A stretch of DNA of 64,000 bases from Actinotalea caeni (GCF_009733795.1 NZ_WNXX01000016.1:1-64000), one strand, 5' to 3'; numbered from the stretch's first letter, positions 1 through 8,664 are shown. Notes: generated by a model not told the origin, from the sequence alone. Numbers and translations are program-made.

Positions 1-2
1 GG

Positions 3-1187
3 CGCCGCGCGTGGCTCGCGGGCGCCGCGGCGTCGCTGGTCGTCGGGACCGGCGGCTACCTCGCGGGTGTCGGCACCGCCGCGCCGACCGCGGACAGCGC
101 GGGCGGCGGCGCGGACGCGGCCTACGAGGGTGCGGTGCCGAACAGCGCGGCCGACGGCAGCGCCGGCGGCGCGGCCGAGGAGAGCGCAGGCGGAGCGACC
201 GAGGACGGCGTGGCCGGCGCGGGGGACGCCGACATCATGATCGCCTGGGACCGGGCGGTCTTCACCTCCTCCGGGCTCTCCGACGAGCCCGGCAGCGCCG
301 AGGCGTTCGGCTACGACGCGACCGCCGTCGACCCGGCGAGCACGGTCGCCGACCTCGCGGCCGCGCTCGGCATCGAGGGCGAGGCGGTCGACCAGGGCTG
401 GTCCTGGACCGTGCAGGGCGGCGACGGGCGCACGATCGAGGTCCACCCCGACGGCACCGGCTCCGTCGGCTACAACGACCCGACCGTCGACCCGTGGCTG
501 TGCACCGAGGAGGGCCGCGACCAGCCCGTGCCCGACAGCGGCGGCGACGAGGGCGACGGCACCAGCTCGTCGTTCGCCGGCTGCCCCGAGGACGGCACCG
601 GCCACCCGGACCCGGCCGGCGCGGCACGCGACTTCCTCACCACGCTCGGTGTCGACACCGCCGGCCTCGAGATCGTGACCTCCGAGGTCGGCGGCGGCGT
701 GACCGCTGTCGAGGCGTCGCTGCCCGAGCTCGTCGGCAGCGGCGCGCCGGAGTGGAACCTGATGGTCGGCGCCGACGGCGTGTACTCGGCGTGGGGACGG
801 CTGGCGCCGCGGGTCTCGCTCGGCAGCTACGACGTGATCTCGGCGGAGGACGCCGTCGAGCGGCTGATGGACCCGCGGTTCGGTCCGGGCCACCCGACCG
901 GACCCGTCGACGGCGGCGGCGTGACGATCCTCGACGACGGCGGCAGCGTCGGCGACCCGGTGTCGCCCGAGGTCCCCTCCGCGCCGGCGCCCGTGGCGCC
1001 CGGCGCCGACATCCCGTGGCCGGTGAGCGCCTACGAGATCACCGACGCCGAGCTCGGACTGGCCGGCTACACGCTGCCCGAGGGCGCCTACGTGCTGCTG
1101 CCGACGTGGTCGCTGTCCAGCCCGGACGGGCTCACCTGGTCGGTGCTCGCGCTCGCCGACGACGCGCTCGACTTCGACGCCCGCTGA
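3..1187 (+). CDS. Membrane-anchored hypothetical protein (5' end outside window)
   Basis: The reading frame is open from the first bases, so the true start lies upstream. The first visible residues (RRAWLAGAAASLVVGTGGYL) form a single hydrophobic helix after basic residues, as in a type II membrane anchor. A Gly/Ala/Ser-rich linker and a roughly 300-residue acidic extracytoplasmic part follow, ending LDFDAR. Two cysteines (near DPWLCTEE and FAGCPEDG) could form a disulfide. I recognise no family. The layout of an N-terminal anchor, low-complexity linker and globular exterior resembles anti-sigma-factor-like proteins encoded after ECF sigma genes, but the upstream gene is not visible, so this is only a guess. 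The stop is followed by a cluster of intergenic repeats. Confidence 0.8.
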   Translation, partial: RRAWLAGAAASLVVGTGGYLAGVGTAAPTADSAGGGADAAYEGAVPNSAADGSAGGAAEESAGGATEDGVAGAGDADIMIAWDRAVFTSSGLSDEPGSAEAFGYDATAVDPASTVADLAAALGIEGEAVDQGWSWTVQGGDGRTIEVHPDGTGSVGYNDPTVDPWLCTEEGRDQPVPDSGGDEGDGTSSSFAGCPEDGTGHPDPAGAARDFLTTLGVDTAGLEIVTSEVGGGVTAVEASLPELVGSGAPEWNLMVGADGVYSAWGRLAPRVSLGSYDVISAEDAVERLMDPRFGPGHPTGPVDGGGVTILDDGGSVGDPVSPEVPSAPAPVAPGADIPWPVSAYEITDAELGLAGYTLPEGAYVLLPTWSLSSPDGLTWSVLALADDALDFDAR

Positions 1188-1189
1188 CG

Positions 1190-1283
1190 GTGTCAACCCA
1201 CTTCTGCCCCCTCACGAGGTTTCAACCCACTTCCGCCCACGACGAGGTCGCGACCCACGTCTGCCCGCCTCGCGGGCACAGCG
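1190..1283. repeat. Intergenic repeat family A, three direct units
   Basis: Three degenerate copies of a unit resembling TTTCAACCCACTTCTGCCCC lie in tandem, starting near 1193, 1221 and 1250, a spacing of 28-29 bp. The same unit recurs, mostly inverted, near 14.8 kb and 33.1-33.25 kb. It occupies most of the gap between the two flanking plus-strand genes. Confidence 0.75.
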
Positions 1284-1306
1284 GACACGGACCGCTCGGC
1301 GGTCGG

Positions 1307-1312
1307 TAGGTT
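1307..1312 (+). promoter_or_regulatory. Leaderless -10 element for the flavin dehydrogenase gene
   Basis: TAGGTT lies 6 nt before GTG 1319, so transcription should begin at or next to the start codon. No Shine-Dalgarno sequence precedes the GTG. Confidence 0.6.
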
Positions 1313-1318
1313 GAGCAC

Positions 1319-4162
1319 GTGCCCGACCTGCTCGCCGATCTGAGGGCCGCCGTGAGCGGCGACGTGGACGCCTCGGCCCGCCGGCGTGCGGAGTACAGCA
1401 CCGACGCCTCCAACTACCGGGTCGTCCCCGAGGTCGTGGTGTTCCCGCGCAGCACCGACGACGTGCTCGCCGCCCTCGAGGTCGCCCGGTCGCACGGCAG
1501 CCCGGTCACCGCACGCGGCGGCGGCACCTCGGTCGCGGGCAACGCCGTCGGGCCAGGCGTCGTCCTCGACTTCTCCCGCCACCTCGACAAGGTCCTGGAG
1601 ATCGACCCCGAGGCGCGCACCGCCCGCGTGCAGCCGGGCACGGTGATGAGCACGCTGCAGGCGGCGGCCAAGCCGCACGGGCTGCGGTTCGGGCCCGACC
1701 CCTCGACGCAGAACCGCTGCACGATCGCCGGGATGATCGGCAACAACGCGTGCGGCCCGCACGCGGTCGCCTACGGCCGCACCGCCGACAACACGGCGGC
1801 GCTCGACGTCGTCGACGGCACCGGGCGCCGGTTCACCGCCGGTCGCGGCGACCTCGCGGCGGTGCCGGGCCTGGAGCAGCTCGTCGCGGGGAACCTGTCG
1901 ACGATCCGCACCGAGATGGGCCGCTTCGGGCGGCAGGTGAGCGGCTACTCGCTCGAGCACCTGCTGCCGGAGAACGGGCGCGACCTCGCGAAGTTCCTCG
2001 TCGGCACCGAGGGCACCCTCGTCACGGTCCTGGAGGCGACGGTCGACCTCGTGCCGATCCCCGGCTCGCCCACGATCGTCGCGCTCGGCTACCCGGACAT
2101 GCCGAGCGCCGCGGACGCCGTCCCCGCGATGCTCGCCCACCGCCCGCTCGCCGTCGAGGGCCTCGACGACCGGCTGCTCGACGTCGTCCGTCGGCACTCG
2201 ACCGCCCCGATCCCCGACCTGCCCGAGGGCGCCGGGTGGCTGCTGGTCGAGGTCGGCGGCGCCACCCAGGAGGAGGCGTTCGCCAACGCCCAGGCGCTCG
2301 CGGCCGACGCCGGCACCCGCGCGGTCCGCATCCTGCCCGCCGGTCCCGAGGCCAGCCGGATCTGGCAGATCCGGGCCGACGGCGCCGGCCTGGCCGGGCG
2401 CACGCCGTCCGGGGCGCAGGCGTGGCCCGGCTGGGAGGACGCCGCCGTGCCGCCCGAGCGGCTCGGTGCCTACCTGCGCGACTTCAACGCGCTGCTCGAC
2501 CGCTACGGCGTCGACGGCCTGCCCTACGGCCACTTCGGCGACGGCTGCATCCACGTGCGGATCGACCTGCCGCTCGACCGGCCGGGCGGCAGCACGGTGT
2601 TCCGGGACTTCATGCACGACGCCGCCGCGCTGGTCGCCAGCCACGGCGGCTCGCTCTCGGGCGAGCACGGCGACGGCCGCGCACGCGGCGAGCTGCTGCC
2701 CTACATCTACTCGCCCGAGGCGATCGGTCTGATGGAGCAGGTCAAGGGCCTCCTCGACCCCGAGGACCGGCTCAACCCGGGTGTGGTCGTGCGCCCCCGC
2801 GGTGTCGCGCAGGACCTGCGCCGCCCGCACGCCCGCCCGCTCCCGGTGGTGCCCGGCGGGTTCTCGTTCGCGCACGACGGCGGCGACCTCACCACCGCGG
2901 TGCACCGGTGCGTCGGCGTCGGCAAGTGCCGCGCCGACACCTCCGCCGCCGGCGGCTTCATGTGCCCGTCCTACCTCGCGACCCGGGACGAGAAGGACTC
3001 CACCCGCGGCCGCGCCCGCGTGTTGCAGGAGCTCGCCAACGGCTCGCTCGTGCGCGGCTGGGACGCCCCCGAGGTCGAGGAGTCGCTCGACCTGTGCCTG
3101 TCCTGCAAGGCGTGCGGCTCCGACTGCCCGGCCGGCGTCGACATGGCCACGTACAAGGCCGAGGTCACCCACCGCCGCTACCGCGGCCGGCTGCGCCCCG
3201 TGAGCCACTACGCGCTCGGCTGGCTGCCGCGCTGGTCCCGGCTGGTGACCTCGGTGCCCGGGCTGGCCGCGCTCGCCAACGCGGCGCTCGGTGTCGCGCC
3301 CGTCCGCAAGGCCGTGCTCGCCGGCGGCGGCATGGACACCCGGCGCGGCGTCCCGCGGTTCGCGACGACCCGGTTCACGCGATGGTTCCGCGACCGCGCG
3401 CGGCGCGGGACGCCGTCGGGCGGCGAGCGGGAGGTGCTGCTGTGGGTCGACTCCTTCAGCGAGACCCTCTCGACCGCGGGCGCGCAGGCGATGGTGCGGC
3501 TGCTCACCGACGCCGGGTACACCGTGCGGCTCCCCGACCAGCAGGCGTGCTGCGGCCTCACCTGGATCTCCACCGGCCAGCTCGACGGCGCCCGCGCCCG
3601 GCTGCGCCAGACCCTCGACGTGCTCTCGCCGTGGGTCGAGCGTGGCGTGCCGATCGTCGGGATCGAGCCCAGCTGCACCGCGGTGCTGCGCAGCGACCTG
3701 CTGGAGCTGCTCGGCGACGACCCGCGCTCGCAGCGGCTCGCGCGCGGCGTGCACACGCTCGCCGAGCTGCTGACCGCACCCGCGCCGCTCGGGCCGGGGG
3801 AGGACTGGCAGCCGCCGGACCTGGCCGGCCTCGAGGTCGTCGCACAGCCCCACTGCCACCAGCACGCGGTGATGGGCTACGGGCCCGACCTCGCGCTGCT
3901 CGAGCGCGCAGGTGCGACGGTGCGCACGATCGCCGGCTGCTGCGGCCTCGCCGGGAACTTCGGCATGGAGAAGGGCCACTACGACGTCAGCGTCGCGGTC
4001 GCGGAGAACGGCATCCTGCCGGCGTTGCGCGAGGCGCCCGAGGGCGCGGTGCTGCTCGCCGACGGGTTCTCCTGCCGCACGCAGGCCGACCAGCTCGCCG
4101 GCGTCACGGGGGTGACGCTCGCCGAGCTGCTCACGCGCGGGGCGCGGGAGCGCGTGACGTGA
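1319..4162 (+). CDS. FAD-binding / 4Fe-4S D-lactate- or glycolate-type dehydrogenase (GlcD-GlpC-like fusion)
   Basis: The 947-residue protein joins a flavin dehydrogenase of the GlcD/Dld type to an iron-sulfur half of the GlpC/GlcF type. Residues about 35-180 are the FAD_binding_4 domain (PDPSTQNRCTIAGMIGNNAC) and about 215-500 the FAD-linked oxidase C-terminal domain. Two ferredoxin-like cysteine groups follow (C531..C537..C548 and CLSCKACGSDCPAG from about 593), then two CCG domains (CCGLTW near 745; CHQH near 846; CCGLAGNFGMEKGHY near 875). Such enzymes oxidise D-2-hydroxy acids and pass electrons towards quinones at the membrane. The exact substrate (D-lactate, glycolate or another 2-hydroxy acid) cannot be told from sequence. 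GTG 1319 was chosen because a leaderless -10 ends 6 nt before it. The gene is monocistronic, with a hairpin after its stop. Confidence 0.93.
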   Translation: MPDLLADLRAAVSGDVDASARRRAEYSTDASNYRVVPEVVVFPRSTDDVLAALEVARSHGSPVTARGGGTSVAGNAVGPGVVLDFSRHLDKVLEIDPEARTARVQPGTVMSTLQAAAKPHGLRFGPDPSTQNRCTIAGMIGNNACGPHAVAYGRTADNTAALDVVDGTGRRFTAGRGDLAAVPGLEQLVAGNLSTIRTEMGRFGRQVSGYSLEHLLPENGRDLAKFLVGTEGTLVTVLEATVDLVPIPGSPTIVALGYPDMPSAADAVPAMLAHRPLAVEGLDDRLLDVVRRHSTAPIPDLPEGAGWLLVEVGGATQEEAFANAQALAADAGTRAVRILPAGPEASRIWQIRADGAGLAGRTPSGAQAWPGWEDAAVPPERLGAYLRDFNALLDRYGVDGLPYGHFGDGCIHVRIDLPLDRPGGSTVFRDFMHDAAALVASHGGSLSGEHGDGRARGELLPYIYSPEAIGLMEQVKGLLDPEDRLNPGVVVRPRGVAQDLRRPHARPLPVVPGGFSFAHDGGDLTTAVHRCVGVGKCRADTSAAGGFMCPSYLATRDEKDSTRGRARVLQELANGSLVRGWDAPEVEESLDLCLSCKACGSDCPAGVDMATYKAEVTHRRYRGRLRPVSHYALGWLPRWSRLVTSVPGLAALANAALGVAPVRKAVLAGGGMDTRRGVPRFATTRFTRWFRDRARRGTPSGGEREVLLWVDSFSETLSTAGAQAMVRLLTDAGYTVRLPDQQACCGLTWISTGQLDGARARLRQTLDVLSPWVERGVPIVGIEPSCTAVLRSDLLELLGDDPRSQRLARGVHTLAELLTAPAPLGPGEDWQPPDLAGLEVVAQPHCHQHAVMGYGPDLALLERAGATVRTIAGCCGLAGNFGMEKGHYDVSVAVAENGILPALREAPEGAVLLADGFSCRTQADQLAGVTGVTLAELLTRGARERVT

Positions 4163-4163
4163 C

Positions 4164-4180
4164 CGTGCCCGCCGGGCACG
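4164..4180 (+). terminator. Short GC hairpin after the flavin dehydrogenase gene
   Basis: CGTGCCC-GCC-GGGCACG makes a 7-bp stem with a 3-nt loop just after the stop at 4162. There is no U tract, as is usual for high-GC actinobacterial terminators. The convergent hydrolase gene ends 52 nt further on. Confidence 0.5.
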
Positions 4181-4231
4181 CGGCGGCGCGCGCGAGCGCG
4201 GCGAGGACGCCGCGGTGAGCCGCCCCGGCCG

Positions 4232-5332
4232 TCAGAGCTCCGGCTCGACGTAGCCGCGGAACCAGCGGTCGATCTCCCGGTAGGCCTGCTCACGGACCGG
4301 CTGCGGGGAGAGCAGCACGTCGTGCAGCCCTCCGGTGACCTTCGCCAGCGTGACGGTGCGCCCCAACGAGGGCGCGCGGCGCCACACCTGCTTGACGTCG
4401 ATGACCGTGTCCGCGGAGCGCATCTCCTCGCGCCAGCGCGGGCCGATCACCGTGCGGTGGGACGTCAGCACGAGGATCGGGATCTCGAGGTCGAGCCCCG
4501 CCGCGACCTTGGCGTGCCCGGCGAGCACCGCCGCCAGCCAGCCGGGCCGCACCGGGTGGGTCGGCACCGGGCGCCAGGCCGGCTCGATCTGCCACTCGCC
4601 CTCCATGCGGGCGTTGATCGTGCGGTCGTAGAACCCCGGTGCCGAGATCGGCACCGGCCACCGGGCCTGCTTGCGCGCGACCTGGCTGATCAGCGGGTGC
4701 CCGAGCGCACGCGCGAGGGTGGAGCCGTGCACCTCGAGGAACGGCGCGTTGAGGACGAGACCGCGGAAGGTGTCCGGGTGCCGCGCGGCCCACAGCGCCG
4801 TCGTCAGCCCGCCCTGCGAGTGCGCGACCGCGACGAGCGGCACGGACGCGCCGTGGATGCGCCGCACGACGTCGACGGCGAGCTGCAGGTCCTCGTCGTA
4901 CTCCTCCAGCGACTCGACGAAGCAGGGCGTCTGGTGCGGGCGGATGCTGCGGCCCGACTTGCGCAGGTCGACGGCGTAGAACACCGCGCCGCGATCGGCC
5001 CAGAACCGGGCCAGCTCGGTCTGGATGAAGTAGTCGGCGAACCCGTGCACGTACACGACCGCCAGCCGTGGGCGGCGAGGCAGCGGGCGCCCGCCCGGCC
5101 GGTACCGGACCAGCGTCGTGACGACGGCACCCTCGTCGTCGTCCGGCTGCGGGAAGGTGCGCGCCTGGAAGTCGTCGCCGAGGATGTCCCGACCCCACCG
5201 GCCGACGGGCGGCGGCGGCGGAGCGACCGGCTCGGCGTGCCGCTCGTCGACGGGGCGCGGCGGCGGGTCGGAGCGCGGGCGCGCCGGTCTGGTCCGTGGC
5301 GGCCGACGACCGCGGTTGCCCGTGGTGCTCAC
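4232..5332 (-). CDS. Alpha/beta hydrolase (monoacylglycerol lipase / lysophospholipase-like)
   Basis: This 366-residue alpha/beta-hydrolase fold protein probably hydrolyses a lipid or other ester in the cytoplasm. Visible motifs are the oxyanion-hole segment VYVHGFADY, the nucleophile elbow AHSQGG (GxSxG type) and a late catalytic-histidine segment GGLHDVLLS. The pattern VDLRKSGRS and HPDTFRGLVLNAPF is typical of monoacylglycerol-lipase-like serine hydrolases. About 45 Arg/Pro-rich residues precede the fold. The GTG start shares GTGA with the stop of the upstream minus-strand gene, so the two are translationally coupled. A much longer in-frame extension upstream was not accepted because it only shadows that neighbour in another frame. 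Confidence 0.9.
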   Translation of the reverse strand: MSTTGNRGRRPPRTRPARPRSDPPPRPVDERHAEPVAPPPPPVGRWGRDILGDDFQARTFPQPDDDEGAVVTTLVRYRPGGRPLPRRPRLAVVYVHGFADYFIQTELARFWADRGAVFYAVDLRKSGRSIRPHQTPCFVESLEEYDEDLQLAVDVVRRIHGASVPLVAVAHSQGGLTTALWAARHPDTFRGLVLNAPFLEVHGSTLARALGHPLISQVARKQARWPVPISAPGFYDRTINARMEGEWQIEPAWRPVPTHPVRPGWLAAVLAGHAKVAAGLDLEIPILVLTSHRTVIGPRWREEMRSADTVIDVKQVWRRAPSLGRTVTLAKVTGGLHDVLLSPQPVREQAYREIDRWFRGYVEPEL

Positions 5333-6036
5333 AGCAGCGGCAGCGCGTCGGTCAGGTCCGGTGTGCCGTCGGAGACGGCGCTCGGGCGCACGGCGCCGCG
5401 GGCGACGGCGCTGCGCCAGTCGAGCCGTCCGCTCGCCGCGAGCACCCAGGCGGTCTCGTCGGCGACCTCGATCGCGGTGCCGGTGCGCTGCGTCCCGACG
5501 TCCAGCAGGGCCTGCGCGACGAGGGTGCGGGCGGTGGGGTCGACGGGGGGCGGCAGCGGCAGCGTGGGCGCGAGGTCGTAGGCGTGCACGACCAGCTCGA
5601 TCAGCCGGCTCACGAGGAAGTCGCCCAGCCGGATCGGGCCGCGACGGGCGAGGAGCACGACGTCGCCCTCGGCGACGAGGTCGTCGACACGTGCGAGGGC
5701 GTCCTCGGCGAGCGCGTCGATCGCCGCCAGCGGGTCCTGCCGCACCGACGCGGCGACCTCGTGCGCGAGCCGGTCCAGCCGTTCCGGGTCGTCCGCGCGG
5801 TAGGTCGCCAGGTACTCCGCGAGGGTCAGCGGCTCGGCGTCGTCGCCGGGCTCGGGCGTGCGCAGCGCCCGGATCGAGTCCCACACCCGCCCCAGGTGCG
5901 CGACCAGCACACCGAGCGACCAGCCCGGCAGCGTCGAGGGCTCGTCGCTCGCGGGGTCGGGCAGCTCCTCCAGCCACGCGCGCAGCCGCTCCCACTGCTC
6001 GCGGAGGTCCGTCGCGGTCGCGGCCAGGGTCGGCAT
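5329..6036 (-). CDS. Maleylpyruvate isomerase-like, DinB/mycothiol-dependent fold protein
   Basis: The 235-residue product begins MPTLAATATDLREQWERLRAWL and contains LPGWSLGVLVAHLGRVWDSI, the signature of the TIGR03083/TIGR03086 group (mycothiol maleylpyruvate isomerase N-terminal domain, DinB-like four-helix bundle). The conserved His of VAHLG and the later VVHAYDL are candidate metal ligands. Members often act with mycothiol or bind divalent metal, but most are uncharacterised, so the substrate is unknown. It is the first gene of a coupled pair with the alpha/beta hydrolase. ATG 6036 is preceded at 6 nt by a possible leaderless -10 (CATGAT), divergent from the Gfo/Idh promoter. Confidence 0.85.
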   Translation of the reverse strand: MPTLAATATDLREQWERLRAWLEELPDPASDEPSTLPGWSLGVLVAHLGRVWDSIRALRTPEPGDDAEPLTLAEYLATYRADDPERLDRLAHEVAASVRQDPLAAIDALAEDALARVDDLVAEGDVVLLARRGPIRLGDFLVSRLIELVVHAYDLAPTLPLPPPVDPTARTLVAQALLDVGTQRTGTAIEVADETAWVLAASGRLDWRSAVARGAVRPSAVSDGTPDLTDALPLL

Positions 6037-6042
6037 GTGCCC

Positions 6043-6048
6043 ATCATG
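6043..6048 (-). promoter_or_regulatory. Candidate leaderless -10 for the DinB-like gene
   Basis: CATGAT on the minus strand is followed by GGGCAC and then ATG 6036, giving the 6-nt leaderless spacing seen elsewhere in the window. It overlaps the divergent Gfo/Idh promoter region. Confidence 0.4.
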
Positions 6049-6053
6049 CGCGA

Positions 6054-6059
6054 TAGGTT
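6054..6059 (+). promoter_or_regulatory. Leaderless -10 for the Gfo/Idh gene
   Basis: TAGGTT lies 7 nt before ATG 6067. This spacing supports ATG 6067 over the in-frame ATG at 6046. Confidence 0.55.
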
Positions 6060-6066
6060 CGCGCTC

Positions 6067-7044
6067 ATGGTGCGCTGGGCGGTGCTCGGACCTGGTCGGA
6101 TCGCCGAGTCGGTCGTCGCCGACTTCGGCCACGTGCGTGACGGCGAGCTGGTCGCCGTCGGCTCCCGGTCCGCGGAGCGGGCGCAGGCGTTCGCGCAGCG
6201 CCACGGCATCCCGCGGGCGCACGGCAGCTACGAGGCGCTGCTCGCCGACGACGAGGTGGACGCCGTCTACGTCGCCACCCCGCACTCGTGGCACGTCGCG
6301 CACGGCTGCGCGGTGCTCGAGGCCGGCAAGGCGCTGCTCATGGAGAAGTCGTTCACCGCGACGCTCGCGGGTGCCGAGACCGTCGTGGCGACGGCGCGCG
6401 AGCGCGGCGTCTTCGCGATGGAGGCGATGTGGACGCGCTTCCAGCCGGCGATCGTCCGGCTGCGCGAGCTCCTGGCCGACGGCGCGATCGGGGAGGTGCG
6501 CGGCGTCGTCGCCGACCTCGGTGCGGCGCGCGACCTCGACCCGGAGGACCGGCTGTTCTCCCTCGACCTCGGCGGCGGCACGATCCTCGACCTGGGGGTC
6601 TACGTCGTCAGCCTGGCGCAGATGGTGCTGGGCGACCCGACCGAGGTGCACGCGACCGGGTCGCTGCTGCCGACCGGGGTCGACGGCGAGGTCGGCTACC
6701 TGCTCGGCTACGGCGACGGCCGGTCGGCCACCCTGCGCACGGCGTTCTACCAGACGCCGGGAGCCGCGCGCGTGCTCGGCACCGAGGGCTGGGTCGACGT
6801 GCCGCCCCGCTTCCACCACCCGGACCGCATCGTGCTGCACCGCCGCGGCCACGACCCCGAGGAGATCGTGGCGCCCCCGCCCGGGACCGGCTACTCGCTC
6901 GAGATCGACGAGGTGAACCGTTGCCTCGCCGAGGGCCTGCTCGAGTCGCCGACGATGCCTCTCGCCGACACCCTCGCCGTCCAGGCCGTGCTCCAGCAGG
7001 CCGCCGACCAGGTCGGCGTCGCCCTCCACGACCACCCCCGCTGA
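6067..7044 (+). CDS. Gfo/Idh/MocA family NAD(P)-dependent oxidoreductase
   Basis: This 325-residue oxidoreductase has an N-terminal Rossmann fold starting at residue 1 (VRWAVLGPGRIAESVV, the GxGxxA-type dinucleotide loop) and the family pattern VDAVYVATPHSWH. An EK motif sits in LLMEKSFTATLAGAE, where the Lys is the usual catalytic residue. A C-terminal sheet domain with GGGTILDLGVYVVSL follows, where GGGxxxDxG/H is the conserved substrate-site motif. It probably oxidises or reduces a sugar, dihydrodiol or related polyol; the dimeric dihydrodiol dehydrogenase subgroup looks closest. The substrate is not predictable from neighbours. It is monocistronic and followed by the 28-bp repeat array. 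Confidence 0.9.
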   Translation: MVRWAVLGPGRIAESVVADFGHVRDGELVAVGSRSAERAQAFAQRHGIPRAHGSYEALLADDEVDAVYVATPHSWHVAHGCAVLEAGKALLMEKSFTATLAGAETVVATARERGVFAMEAMWTRFQPAIVRLRELLADGAIGEVRGVVADLGAARDLDPEDRLFSLDLGGGTILDLGVYVVSLAQMVLGDPTEVHATGSLLPTGVDGEVGYLLGYGDGRSATLRTAFYQTPGAARVLGTEGWVDVPPRFHHPDRIVLHRRGHDPEEIVAPPPGTGYSLEIDEVNRCLAEGLLESPTMPLADTLAVQAVLQQAADQVGVALHDHPR

Positions 7045-7054
7045 CCCCCGGCCC

Positions 7055-7153
7055 ACTTTCACCGCACTTTGCAACATCGAGCACTTTCACCGCTGTTTGC
7101 AACATCGGCTAGTTTCACCGCTGTTTGCAACATTGGCTACTTTCACCGCACTT
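7055..7153 (+). repeat. Intergenic repeat family B, four direct 28-bp units
   Basis: Four units begin exactly 28 bp apart at 7055, 7083, 7111 and 7139. Each opens with ACTTTCACCGC (AGTTTCACCGC in the third) and continues with CACTTTGCAAC or TGTTTGCAAC. The fourth is cut off after about 15 bp. The units abut with no unique spacers. Confidence 0.85.
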
Positions 7154-7350
7154 CGTGCCGCGGCGCCCGTCGGCGCACGCTGTAGACGAGCGGGGAGGGC
7201 GCCGTCGCCCAGGCGTACGGAACGTCCGCCGTGCGCGCGCAGGGAGATCCGCCGTCGACGTCTGCGGGCGGCCCGTGGAGGAGATCAGGCGAGGCCGCGG
7301 CGAGAGCTGCGGAACCGGGCCGCGGCACGTAGGGCTGCGACACCGCGGAC

Positions 7351-7400
7351 TGTTGCAAAGTGCGGTGAAACCGCGGGCTGTTGCAAAGTGCGGTGAAAGT
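7351..7400 (-). repeat. Intergenic repeat family B, two inverted 28-bp units
   Basis: Two copies of TGTTGCAAAGTGCGGTGAAA start at 7351 and 7379, again 28 bp apart. They are the reverse complement of the units at 7055-7153. Confidence 0.85.
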
Positions 7401-7416
7401 GGCGGGTGCGCGGTGG

Positions 7417-8664
7417 CTAGATGACGTACTCCGGGTCGGGCAGGGCGTCGTCGTCGGTGGCGAGGAAGTCCGCGACGATCGGGCCGAGCTGGTCGAACTC
7501 GATGAGGAAGCCGTCGTGGCCGTAGGCGGAGCGGATGACGCGGAGCTCGCCGTCGGGCACGCCGGCGGCGATGCGGGCGGACTGCTCGGGCAGGAACAGC
7601 CGGTCGCTGTCGACGGCGACCGCCAGCGTCCTCGCGGTGATGCCCGCCAGCGCGGACGCGACGCCGCCGCGGTCGCGGCCCAGGTCGTGGGTGAGCATCG
7701 ACTCGGTGAGCACGACGTAGCTGTTGGCGTCGAAGCGGCGGGCGAGCTTGCCCGCGTGGTGGTCGAGGTAGGACTGCACGGCGAACCGGCCACCGCCGCC
7801 CAGGGGCTCCTCGCCGCCCTGCGGCAGCCGCCCGAAGCGCTCGTCGAGCTCGGCGGCGCTGCGATAGGTGGTGTGCGCGATCTGGCGCGCGATCCCGAGC
7901 CCGACGTGGGGGCCGTCGTCGTCGGCCGCGCCGTAGTAGTCGCCGCCCCGGAACCGCGGGTCGGCCCGGATGGCCGCGAGCTGGCTGTGGGCCCACGCGA
8001 TCTGGTCGCCCGACGTCTGCGCCGTGGTCGCGATCGCGGCGAGGCGGCGCACCCGCTCGGGGTAGCCGGCCGCCCACTCCAGCGCCCGGTGCCCGCCCAT
8101 GGACGCGCCGATCACCAGCGCCCACGAGCCGATCCCGAGCCGGTCGGCGAGCTCGGCCTCGGCCCGCACCTGGTCGCGCACCGTCACATACGGGAAGCGC
8201 GAGCCCCAGGGCGTGCCGTCCGGCGCCGGTGACGACGGGCCGGTGGACCCCTGGCAGCCGCCTAGCACGTTGGGGGCGACGACGTAGTACCGGTCGGTGT
8301 CGATCGGGCGCCCCGGCCCGACCATCTCCGACCACCAGCCGGCGGTGCGGTGCCCGGGGCCCGCGTCGCCGGTGACGTGGCTGTCACCGGTGAGCGCGTG
8401 CAGCACCAGCACGGCGTTGTCGCCGCGCTCGTTCAACCGACCCCAGGTCTCGTACGCCATCGTGACGTCCGGCAGCTTGCCGCCGGCCTCCAGGTGCAGC
8501 GGCCCGAGGTGCACGAACCTCCGGTTCCCGACGCCCTCCTCGGCACGCCAGGCACCGGTGGCGGGCACCGGACCGAGCGGCTGCCGGGGGCGCGCAGGGT
8601 GCCGGACCGGCCGCACGGGGGTGCGTGCGGGGTCGGTCCGGTCCCACGGGTTCGGGGAGCTCAC
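7417..8664 (-). CDS. metX: Homoserine O-acetyltransferase
   Basis: MetX transfers the acetyl group of acetyl-CoA to homoserine, activating it for sulfhydrylation in methionine synthesis. The 415-residue protein is an alpha/beta hydrolase. It carries MAYETWGRLNERGDNAVLVLHALTGDSHVTG near residues 60-90, the nucleophile elbow IGASMGGHRALEWA, and the late DRLFLPEQ and YGHDGFL segments with the Asp and His of the triad. It lies 25 nt after metY on the same strand and completes the two-step module. GTG 8664 was chosen because GAGGTGAGG sits just upstream; an in-frame GTG at 8673 is possible. Some MetX-like enzymes use other acyl donors or serine, but pairing with metY favours homoserine. Confidence 0.93.
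   Translation of the reverse strand: MSSPNPWDRTDPARTPVRPVRHPARPRQPLGPVPATGAWRAEEGVGNRRFVHLGPLHLEAGGKLPDVTMAYETWGRLNERGDNAVLVLHALTGDSHVTGDAGPGHRTAGWWSEMVGPGRPIDTDRYYVVAPNVLGGCQGSTGPSSPAPDGTPWGSRFPYVTVRDQVRAEAELADRLGIGSWALVIGASMGGHRALEWAAGYPERVRRLAAIATTAQTSGDQIAWAHSQLAAIRADPRFRGGDYYGAADDDGPHVGLGIARQIAHTTYRSAAELDERFGRLPQGGEEPLGGGGRFAVQSYLDHHAGKLARRFDANSYVVLTESMLTHDLGRDRGGVASALAGITARTLAVAVDSDRLFLPEQSARIAAGVPDGELRVIRSAYGHDGFLIEFDQLGPIVADFLATDDDALPDPEYVI

Larger units (their letters stand above)
7045..7416. other. 372-bp convergent gene-free region holding the inverted repeat-B array
   Basis: The gap lies between the convergent ends of the Gfo/Idh gene and metX. It contains four forward repeat units, a core of about 200 bp with no recognisable gene or structure, and two inverted units. 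Short open frames here read the repeats in several frames and look non-coding. Transcripts entering from either side could fold into a long stem between forward and inverted units. Confidence 0.7.

Noticed and set aside
1193-3979. A 928-codon open frame on the minus strand opposite the flavin dehydrogenase
   Set aside because: It is the antisense shadow of a strongly conserved gene in GC-rich DNA. Its translation is Arg/Gly/Ala-rich without domains.
4232-5995. A 587-residue version of the alpha/beta hydrolase
   Set aside because: The extra 220 N-terminal residues only shadow the DinB-like gene in another frame. The GTGA overlap gives a convincing shorter start.
7055-7400. CRISPR array
   Set aside because: The 28-bp units directly abut without unique spacers, are partly inverted, and no cas genes are nearby.
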